Shown here one piece after another: positions 1 to 7,217 of a stretch of 7,217 nt of DNA (positions within the stretch are counted from its first letter, which is position 1; each line of letters opens with the position of its first letter). The DNA is taken from positions 1 to 7,217 of the forward strand of contig CAZLYK010000206.1 of the NCBI GenBank assembly GCA_964563495.1, read 5' to 3'. Under the pieces are notes generated by a model. The model saw only the letters and a list, made by a program, of their open reading frames with translations. It was not told where the DNA came from and did not search any database. The stretch comes from CAZLYK01 sp964563495. Its GTDB lineage: Bacteria > Acidobacteriota > Blastocatellia > RBC074. A program made the translations under genes and the position numbers.

Positions 1-30
1 CAAAGGGCAAAAGGGCTCAAGTGCCAAGGG

Positions 31-31
<1 letters not shown>
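1..31. repeat. Degenerate heptamer-like AAGGGC repeat
   Basis: Four copies of the motif (A/C)AAG(G/T)GC occur at 2-8, 10-16, 18-24 and 25-31, spaced 8, 8 and 7 nt apart. The last copy touches the FGE stop codon. The array probably continues past the left edge. It resembles short degenerate tandem repeats found between genes in many large bacterial genomes. No function can be assigned. Confidence 0.45.
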
Positions 32-2544
<2,513 letters not shown>

Positions 2545-2550
2545 AGCGCA

Positions 2551-3702
2551 TTATCGGGGTTTGCCCTTGGATTTTCCCTGCAATACCTTGAGGGCGCCAT
2601 TGAACCCGGCCTTATTGATCTCAAACATCGGCGTCGTCGTGGCGATGGAGCCGGCGGTCGTATGCAGCCAGCGACTCTTCGGCCATGGATTTAACCAGGC
2701 CATGAGCGGGGTGATCTTCGACAGCCTGAAGAGCATCTCCTGTGTGGCCATGAGTCGATCGATCGACTCCTCGGACTTCTCCAGCCTGACCCCGGCATCG
2801 CTGAGGATGAGCAGGCTGCTGTCGCGGTGACAATGAGAGAGCGCTTCCTCGATTGTCGCCAGACGCAGGGGAGGCTCCCCAGTCTTGACCATCTCCATCA
2901 AATAAGGATCCGAGTAGAGCCGGTTCGCGATGACGTCACGAAAATAGAAGACGTCCACTCTGCTGACTGCCCCCTCACGAACCGACATTTGAGCCGATTC
3001 GACAAGGTCGCGGGTGAGATAGCTGAAGGGGATCATCGAATCGCTGCGATCGATCAGCAGGACCAGGTGCGCGTGATTGCGCAGCTCGCGTGTCAAAACC
3101 GGTTTCAGCAGATATCCTAGCCGGGCCACGTCTTTGACCGTGGCTTCGATGTCCAGAAGCGTCTCCGGCCCGTCATTCCTGGGGCGGCGAAGATATTGCC
3201 AGCCGTAGGACATGGCGCGCTTCCTGATCGGCCAGAGTGTGCTGATCTCCTTCGGTCCGTGATGAAACGTCAAGCCCGAGGGCGCCTTGACCGGGACGGC
3301 GGAGATACTCGATTTGCGGGGTTGAGGCTGTTCGCCTGCGGTTTGAGGAGCCCGAAACGACTCGGCCGGCGCTTTCTCGGGCTCGCGCACCTCGCCTCGC
3401 TGATCGACTGAAGCCGTTGTTTTTTCATGCTTAAGAGTCTCGTCTTTTTGAGCCGTGTGTTTTTCCCAGAGACGGTTGAATTCACGTGTCTCCATCCACG
3501 GGTCGCGGCACCATAGCAACCTGACGTACTTTTGCAGCGACTTTGGACCCTCATTTTCCGAGATCGAATCGAATTCCCAGTCCCCGTCGAGAAGGCGAAG
3601 AGCATCCAGCAGGTCGCGCACACCTAGAGCGGGAATGGTGCTCCGCAAATCGGTGAAAACGCCGCGCAGCAATTCAATCTTGTCTATTGATGAATCAGCC
3701 AT
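2551..3702 (-). CDS. vWA-domain protein, CoxE-like partner of MoxR ATPase
   Basis: A 383-residue protein with no signal peptide or membrane segment. Residues 1-85 form a helical N-terminal domain ending in a Trp/Phe-rich segment (LLWCRDPWMETREFNRLW, 62-79). Residues about 86-145 are charged and Pro-rich, probably a flexible linker. The vWA domain spans about 205-375. It has a complete metal-ion-dependent adhesion site start, DRSDS (218-222, the DxSxS pattern), and a later strand LLILSDAG (297-304) with the second acidic residue. The C-terminal part, MAWLNPWPKSRW (334-345), is typical of vWA proteins encoded beside MoxR ATPases. Such pairs act as chaperone-like switches in which the vWA protein binds targets through a bound divalent metal. 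The start codon overlaps the end of the MoxR gene by 8 nt and lacks a clear Shine-Dalgarno, implying translational coupling. The stop is TAA. Family assignment is firm; its targets are unknown. Confidence 0.92.
   Translation of the reverse strand: MADSSIDKIELLRGVFTDLRSTIPALGVRDLLDALRLLDGDWEFDSISENEGPKSLQKYVRLLWCRDPWMETREFNRLWEKHTAQKDETLKHEKTTASVDQRGEVREPEKAPAESFRAPQTAGEQPQPRKSSISAVPVKAPSGLTFHHGPKEISTLWPIRKRAMSYGWQYLRRPRNDGPETLLDIEATVKDVARLGYLLKPVLTRELRNHAHLVLLIDRSDSMIPFSYLTRDLVESAQMSVREGAVSRVDVFYFRDVIANRLYSDPYLMEMVKTGEPPLRLATIEEALSHCHRDSSLLILSDAGVRLEKSEESIDRLMATQEMLFRLSKITPLMAWLNPWPKSRWLHTTAGSIATTTPMFEINKAGFNGALKVLQGKSKGKPR
2752..2769. repeat. 18-bp perfect palindrome inside the vWA gene
   Basis: The two 9-nt halves, GAGTCGATC and GATCGACTC, are exact reverse complements with no spacer. 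The site falls in the codons for residues about 312-317 (Ser-Ile-Asp-Arg) of the vWA protein. It contains CGATCG and tandem GATC. It may simply be chance. Confidence 0.6.
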
Positions 3703-4639
3703 GCTGGTCGGTTGTCGAGAACTGTTTGAAGTGGGAATCCCGGTCTTCCTTCAGTTTGAAGAGAGTTTCCGGATATAGCACGGGTTTGTCATCCTTCAAA
3801 TCGTTGGCCGAGTGCGGCCTGTCCCTGAAAGTCTGCAATGCCTCCAACCAGTCCAGGAATTCGCTGGTGCCGGGTTTTTTGATTCTGGTGCTCTCTCTGA
3901 TCCTGCCGAACTGGGCGATGGCGTTTGTGACCAGCTTCGCAGACGGCCTCCTGTTCTTTGGCTCGGTCCCATAATGCACGTCGACGATATCTCTCAAGGC
4001 ATTTTCGTCCGGGAATTTGACAAAGAAATAGAGGCAGCGCCGCAGGAACGGTTCGGGCAGATCGCCTTTCTCCCGGTTACTGGTGATGAAGATGATCGGC
4101 TTAAGCTCTTCTTTCGGACTGATCTCCTGGCCTTTTTCGGGGATCCTGAATTTGTAATCGTCATCGAGGGCCGTCAGCAGATCATTTGGAAAATCGATGC
4201 TGGCTTTGTCGATTTCATCGATCAGCACCACCGCTCGGCAGTCTTCCATCCTAAATGCTTTCCCCAGGGCGCCGTACTCTATGTATTCATCGATCACGGC
4301 CGGGTCCCGTTTGGTTTCGAGCCTATTATTGCGCATCTGGACGTCGTGCAGGCGCGCCAGCGTGTCGAGAGTATAAAGTCCCTCGCTCACACGCGTCCCG
4401 GAGTTGACATACCAGGGATAGAAGGGAAGACCTAATTGATAGGCGACCGCGCGAGCCAGCCTGGTCTTACCGCATCCCGCCTCACCTTCAAGTAGAAGAG
4501 GCCGGCCCAGGTGAATGGCCAGATTGACCGCTTCTCTTAACGGTTCGGGGCAGATATACGGTTCATCATCGGAGGGTGAATCCCGGTGCGGGCGATCGGG
4601 TCTTGCCCCGGTTTTTTCAAAACGAAGTTTGGGTCTCAT
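3695..4639 (-). CDS. MoxR-type AAA+ ATPase
   Basis: A 314-residue ATPase of the MoxR class. Visible motifs are Walker A GEAGCGKT (52-59), Walker B VVLIDEID (137-144), sensor 1 ITSN (185-188) and a probable arginine finger in FLRRC (198-202). A KKPGTSEFLDW segment (254-264) lies near the sensor 2 position, as in MoxR proteins paired with vWA partners. The N-terminal 25 residues are basic and likely disordered. MoxR ATPases form hexamers that use ATP to remodel or activate clients, usually with the vWA protein encoded alongside. The ATG lies within an ATGA overlap with the upstream stop. A good Shine-Dalgarno (AGGAG, 8-nt spacer) inside the upstream gene supports this start. The 3' end overlaps the vWA gene by 8 nt. 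All catalytic residues are present, so it should be an active ATPase and the energy-using core of the operon. Confidence 0.95.
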   Translation of the reverse strand: MRPKLRFEKTGARPDRPHRDSPSDDEPYICPEPLREAVNLAIHLGRPLLLEGEAGCGKTRLARAVAYQLGLPFYPWYVNSGTRVSEGLYTLDTLARLHDVQMRNNRLETKRDPAVIDEYIEYGALGKAFRMEDCRAVVLIDEIDKASIDFPNDLLTALDDDYKFRIPEKGQEISPKEELKPIIFITSNREKGDLPEPFLRRCLYFFVKFPDENALRDIVDVHYGTEPKNRRPSAKLVTNAIAQFGRIRESTRIKKPGTSEFLDWLEALQTFRDRPHSANDLKDDKPVLYPETLFKLKEDRDSHFKQFSTTDQHG

Positions 4640-5640
4640 GCCTCATGCTCCTGATCATTGATGCTGCTTTGTACTTCCGTCATTTGTTTGAGCAATTTCC
4701 GTAATTCTGTGTCCATCCTGCGGGGCGGGCAACCCCGGCAATTATCCACGACCGTCGTCGCGATCTCCCGCCGTTTCCCGGAGGTGAGCTTCAAGCCGGA
4801 ATGCCCGGTCAACCAGCTTTCGATCACGTCAACATCCCAAAATTCGGTGGGGATTTGAAGTATGTTGAGGCAATCGAAATCGTCAGCCGGGCAGAACAGG
4901 TCATCTTCGATTGCCGCAGGGTTCAAATCGTTTTCAGCGATCAGCATGATGACCACATGTGTAGCGCCATGGCTTTCCCGGCTGTCTTGGATGATTTCTA
5001 GAGCCCCGTTAAGCAGTTGGTCGCGAACCGTGCGGAGCAGGTCCGGTGAATATTTCAGGTCGCTGCTGAATTGCAGGGTGATAAACAGCAATCCGCTCTC
5101 AACCGATTGGCATAGTTTGAGCAGGCTCTTCTGTGTCGCATCGGACTGATTGAGTATGTTGATGTCCAGACCTGCCCGTTTAGCCAGTTCGTTGATGATT
5201 GTTTCGAGGGTAACATCATCGAGGTCGATGCGGATATCGACAATCTGTGAGTGGACTTGCCGCAACCATTCGCGGAAGAGCCGCTCGACACAGTATTCTC
5301 CCATCATGTCGCGGCTCTCCCTGAGCAGGAGGAGCGCGGCGCGTCCGGGCTTTTTGAGATGCTTGATCGCCGGTCTCAGAGCGTCATCGGCTTTATCGAA
5401 GTCGATTTTGAAGAGATTGTTTTCCCATCCATAATTCCGTCTCGCTTCGAGCTCCGCAATCTGGTTTTCAAGCTCTTTTGCCTCTCGCACACGCCTATCT
5501 ATTCTCCTCTGCAGGGTCATCCTGGTTGCATCTATTATCTCCTCCAGCATCTGTCTATGGAGTGACGCGATCTCGTCACGCAAGAGTCCGAGGTTTTCTT
5601 TCAACTGCTCAAGTCTATCTTCTTCTGTTTTACTGATCAT
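4636..5640 (-). CDS. Coiled-coil protein with probable inactive STAND-like adaptor domain
   Basis: A 334-residue protein counted from the ATG at 5640. That start has AGGG 9 nt upstream; a TTG at 5646 would add two residues but puts AGGG too close. Residues about 5-68 form a charged coiled coil. Next come ENNLFKIDFDKA (73-84), AALLLLRESRDM (101-112) and GEYCVERLFREWL (114-126). These recall the inactive STAND (iSTAND) modules found beside EAD, caspase and MoxR-vWA genes: the region where a P-loop would sit has no GxxxxGK[ST]. Further stretches are LCQSVESGLLFITLQ (176-190), a hydrophobic strand VVIMLIAE (229-236), FWDVDVIESWL (267-277) and GCPPRRMDTELRKLL (303-317), suggesting a helical C-terminal part. 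It sits where the third component of ternary MoxR-vWA systems is expected, so it is inferred to be the adaptor linking the ATPase to effectors. No catalytic residues are recognised. The gene is certain; the iSTAND label is from pattern memory and needs a profile search. Confidence 0.85.
   Translation of the reverse strand: MISKTEEDRLEQLKENLGLLRDEIASLHRQMLEEIIDATRMTLQRRIDRRVREAKELENQIAELEARRNYGWENNLFKIDFDKADDALRPAIKHLKKPGRAALLLLRESRDMMGEYCVERLFREWLRQVHSQIVDIRIDLDDVTLETIINELAKRAGLDINILNQSDATQKSLLKLCQSVESGLLFITLQFSSDLKYSPDLLRTVRDQLLNGALEIIQDSRESHGATHVVIMLIAENDLNPAAIEDDLFCPADDFDCLNILQIPTEFWDVDVIESWLTGHSGLKLTSGKRREIATTVVDNCRGCPPRRMDTELRKLLKQMTEVQSSINDQEHEA
4648..4653 (-). promoter_or_regulatory. 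Ribosome binding site of the MoxR gene
   Basis: On the minus strand the sequence reads CAGGAG followed by 8 nt and then ATG. It lies within the last codons of the upstream adaptor gene, so the two genes should be translationally coupled. It fixes the MoxR start at 4639. Confidence 0.75.
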
Positions 5641-5667
5641 CCTCAAAGTCCCTGACCAATCCGGCGG

Positions 5668-5759
5668 AGGTTGTTTTAAAAGTTCGTGGATTGCCCCGAA
5701 GGGGCAGGGGCTTCGCCCCTGGCTGTCATCTTTCGCGCCTACGGCGCTTCAAACAACCT
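5668..5759. repeat. Three-hairpin palindromic element bounded by 9-bp inverted ends
   Basis: The element begins AGGTTGTTT (5668-5676) and ends with its exact reverse complement (5751-5759). Between them are three perfect short-loop hairpins: GCCCC-GAA-GGGGC (5693-5705), CAGGGGC-TTC-GCCCCTG (5705-5721) and GCGCC-TAC-GGCGC (5735-5747). The first two share bases, so they compete or re-pair. Elements of this style are dispersed between genes in many environmental bacteria (from memory). It lies between the caspase gene and the adaptor gene and would be transcribed if the operon is continuous. No T-run follows any stem on the coding strand, so it is not a standard terminator. Confidence 0.7.
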
Positions 5760-5774
5760 TAATTCAATGCCATT

Positions 5775-5787
5775 GCCCCATCGGGGC
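5775..5787. repeat. Fourth GC hairpin next to the caspase stop
   Basis: GCCCC-ATC-GGGGC is a perfect 5-bp stem with a 3-nt loop, 13 bases past the caspase stop codon. The 16 bases ending here (ATTGCCCC...GGGGC, 5772-5787) repeat the first hairpin at 5690-5705 except for the loop. The two copies therefore bracket the element as near-direct repeats. It may stabilise the caspase mRNA 3' end. Confidence 0.6.
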
Positions 5788-5800
5788 GCGTTTCAGGCAC

Positions 5801-6811
5801 TCAACCCTGTCTGTTACAGGTAGTGAGCACGATGTCTCCGGCAGTTTCAGTGCTCAAAGTCGGTGTTTGCATCCGGAAGTTTTTGAGTTTAGTCCACTCC
5901 CTGACTCGCGGAAGAATATAGCTGTAGGCATTCAAAATCGAGACGAAACCGAGTTTCTGATAATCGGCCTGGCCGGAGAGCGCCTCGAGGAGGAAGTGGG
6001 TGAAGACGCTCCGCTTATTTTCGATCCAGACATAACTCTTCTGACTCCTCTCACACGACGCCATGACCGCCCAGCCTTTAGCATCCAGATATAGATGCTC
6101 GATATATTCCAGCGGCATGGAAGGCGGTTCTTCGCCCTTGATCACGAAATCCGCGCCGGCGTGGCAGGAGTCTATGACGATCACCTTCGACCGGGCGCGC
6201 GATTTCTGGAAAATCCGTTTGATTTCGCTGAGCGGGACTCCTGTTTTGGCCAGATTGTTTTTATCGCTCTTCGGCATGACCAGGTAGCTCTCTCCGGCGA
6301 CGGTATTCCCGTGCCCGCTGAAATAGAAGAGAAGCAGGTCCGTTTCCCGAGCGGCGGCTTCATTCAATCCTTTGACGAGGGTATTGTTTTCAATCTCACC
6401 GTCATCATGATCGGTTATCAAGTCCACGCTCTGGTAATCGCCCAGGCGAAGCGCATTGCCGACCGCGATCGCATCATTGGCGCAAACGCCGAGGTCCGGG
6501 TAATGACGATAATGGTCGATCCCGACGAGCAGGGCCGTTCTAGATTGTTTGGTATCGGGTGCGGTCTTGGAAATCGCCGGTAGTCCGGCCGAGAAAGACG
6601 GATACCGGGTTGGCAGCCGCGATTTCAATTCATTCAGTTTCGCCTCCATCTCCTGTGATCGCCGGGCGAGCCTCCGGCGTTTGAGCTCAAGAGGAAGCTT
6701 GAGAGATTCATCGATCATCTCTCTCATCTGTTCGCTGACTGCGACGTACTGGCCGATGGCGAGCTCCAGCTCGTCCTCCGCCATTTTGATCTCGGTTTCG
6801 AGAATTGACAT
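5801..6811 (-). CDS. Caspase-like protease (peptidase C14) with N-terminal coiled coil
   Basis: A 336-residue bacterial caspase homologue (orthocaspase/metacaspase type). Residues about 10-67 are a charged helical, probably coiled-coil region. The protease domain runs from about 91 to 331. It has ALLVGIDHY (93-101), CANDA (110-114), the catalytic histidine in FYFSGHGN (His167) and the catalytic cysteine in VIDSCHAG (Cys216). The p10-like part includes ASCERSQKS (251-259), FTHFLLEALSG (270-280) and QTP (315-317). Both catalytic residues are present, so it should be an active cysteine protease. No signal peptide is seen. P1 specificity cannot be read directly; bacterial relatives usually cut after Arg or Lys. 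The ATG at 6811 has no good Shine-Dalgarno; an in-frame ATG at 6784 is an alternative. It lies about 160 nt upstream of the adaptor-MoxR-vWA-FGE genes on the same strand, and its coiled coil resembles that of the adaptor. The inferred role is effector protease, held in check or released by the downstream switch. Confidence 0.93.
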   Translation of the reverse strand: MSILETEIKMAEDELELAIGQYVAVSEQMREMIDESLKLPLELKRRRLARRSQEMEAKLNELKSRLPTRYPSFSAGLPAISKTAPDTKQSRTALLVGIDHYRHYPDLGVCANDAIAVGNALRLGDYQSVDLITDHDDGEIENNTLVKGLNEAAARETDLLLFYFSGHGNTVAGESYLVMPKSDKNNLAKTGVPLSEIKRIFQKSRARSKVIVIDSCHAGADFVIKGEEPPSMPLEYIEHLYLDAKGWAVMASCERSQKSYVWIENKRSVFTHFLLEALSGQADYQKLGFVSILNAYSYILPRVREWTKLKNFRMQTPTLSTETAGDIVLTTCNRQG

Positions 6812-6946
6812 TGACTTAACCCGGGTTGTCGAAACAATCGCCCGTCAAAGATAAGATCCCCGCCAAATCGGATTGCCGGTACTAACTGTCGAGGCGCCGA
6901 CATCCTAATATAAATCCGCAAAATTGTTGATTACGTTTTGCACTCC

Positions 6947-7074
6947 GGCGTCGCGAACGAAAAGCCTGGGTACGCGGGCGCCCCGCCCGCAGGTTCGGGC
7001 AAAGAGACTGATCATTAACCTGTGCGGGCGGGGCGCCCGCGTACCCAGGCTTTTCATTCTTTTCTGGGCGTCGC
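6947..7074. mobile_element. MITE-like long inverted repeat with 8-bp direct flanks
   Basis: The left arm (6955-6995) and right arm (7017-7059) are near-perfect reverse complements of about 41 bases. They differ by one substitution and a 2-nt insertion (TG) in the right arm, around a 21-nt spacer. Each arm contains its own palindrome, GCGGGC-5 nt-GCCCGC (6974-6990 and 7024-7040), so a cruciform with side hairpins is possible. The 8-mer GGCGTCGC occurs at 6947-6954, directly beside the left arm, and at 7067-7074, 7 nt beyond the right arm, like an imperfectly placed target-site duplication. The arms have A-runs outside and T-runs at the far end, so the structure could also terminate transcription in both directions. 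No transposase is present, so any mobility would be in trans. Confidence 0.6.
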
Positions 7075-7097
7075 TCGCAACATGAACGACTCCTTAG

Positions 7098-7167
7098 AGA
7101 ATTTTCGATTACCTATGGGAAAATTACTCATTGTTGGTAATTTCCCCCATGGATTAGGGGAAATTCT
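7098..7167. repeat. AT-rich imperfect palindrome with alternative hairpins
   Basis: Outer arms AGAATTT (7098-7104) and AAATTCT (7161-7167) are exact reverse complements. Inside, GGGAAAATTAC (7117-7127) pairs with GTAATTTCCC (7137-7146) with one bulged A, over a 9-nt loop. A competing perfect 9-bp stem, AATTTCCCC (7139-7147) with GGGGAAATT (7157-7165), also has a 9-nt loop. The two inner stems share 7139-7146 and cannot form together. Base composition is markedly more AT-rich than the neighbouring repeat. It may be a small mobile palindrome, a protein-binding site or a switchable leader; nothing here decides between them. Confidence 0.55.
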
Positions 7168-7217
7168 ATTGCATTTCATCTCCGATCGCGCCGCCCAACG
7201 AAGAATAGACGGGATTA

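Larger units (their letters stand above)
6812..7217. other. Intergenic region with no convincing gene
   Basis: This 406-base stretch upstream of the caspase gene holds no open reading frame that looks like a protein. The first part (6812-6946) is the caspase leader. It has AT-rich patches (for example TATATT on the minus strand around 6907-6912) but no matched -35/-10 pair that I would defend. The rest is occupied by the inverted-repeat element and the AT-rich stem-loop listed separately. The final 50 bases show nothing recognisable. Confidence 0.6.

Noticed and set aside
3812..4435. 207-codon plus-strand open frame
   Set aside because: It lies fully antisense to the MoxR gene, whose motifs are unmistakable. 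Its translation shows no family features.
5690..5787. Hairpins as Rho-independent terminator after the caspase gene
   Set aside because: On the coding strand none of the stems is followed directly by a T-run; the first T-rich stretch comes about 10 nt after the last stem and is interrupted.
5668..5787. CRISPR array
   Set aside because: The repeated units are short palindromes of differing sequence and spacing, without uniform repeats or spacers, and no cas gene is present.
6095..6583. 162-codon plus-strand open frame
   Set aside because: Antisense to the caspase gene over its catalytic region; a reading-frame shadow.
6724..6921. 65-codon minus-strand frame overlapping the caspase start
   Set aside because: It begins near an AGG-ATG but runs out of frame through the caspase N-terminus and has a low-complexity Ser/Arg-rich end. 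No support as a gene or as a frameshifted extension.
6841..6960. Promoter of the caspase gene
   Set aside because: TATATT and TTGACG-like hexamers exist on the minus strand but not at a 16-18 nt spacing from a partner. I could not defend a specific site.

Overview
The window carries five genes, all on the minus strand. They fill positions 31-6811 and read from right to left. In transcription order they are: a caspase-like (peptidase C14) protease (6811-5801), a coiled-coil protein with a probable nucleotide-binding-dead STAND-like domain (5640-4636), a MoxR-type AAA+ ATPase (4639-3695), a von Willebrand factor A (vWA) protein with an intact MIDAS motif (3702-2551), and a large protein with a helical N-terminus, about six TPRs and a C-terminal FGE-sulfatase (C-type-lectin-like) domain (2544-31). 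The last four are tightly packed: a 4-nt ATGA overlap, an 8-nt overlap and a 6-nt gap. They are almost certainly co-translated. The caspase gene lies about 160 nt upstream of them on the same strand, across a cluster of hairpins.

This gene set matches the computationally described ternary MoxR / vWA / adaptor conflict systems (work of Aravind and colleagues). In these, an ATPase and a vWA protein form a regulated switch that controls effectors such as caspase-like proteases, with FGE-domain proteins as recurrent partners. The most striking detail is at the 3' end of the FGE gene (about 64-141). Its residues fit the layout of a diversity-generating-retroelement (DGR) variable region, and the codons at the expected variable sites are all of a type reachable from AAY. 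Conserved serines in the same stretch use TCN codons that A-mutagenesis would not touch, while serines at variable sites use AGC. No reverse transcriptase or template repeat is inside the window; if present it would most likely lie just beyond the left edge. The inferred picture is a diversified or once-diversified ligand-binding protein feeding a MoxR-vWA switch that unleashes a caspase, as an immunity, suicide or self/non-self system.

The right-hand 406 bases (6812-7217) hold no convincing gene. They contain the caspase leader, a long GC-rich inverted repeat flanked by 8-bp direct repeats (6947-7074) that looks like a small non-autonomous mobile element, and an AT-rich stem-loop with two mutually exclusive foldings (about 7098-7167). 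A second hairpin cluster sits between the caspase and the next gene. The left 38 bases show a degenerate AAGGGC-type short repeat running off the edge.

The organism cannot be named. Moderately GC-rich sequence, scattered GC-rich palindromes, a multi-domain FGE protein and a bacterial caspase suggest a free-living environmental bacterium with a large genome and complex signalling (for example from the planctomycete, acidobacterial, deltaproteobacterial or candidate-phylum range). That is an impression, not a determination.
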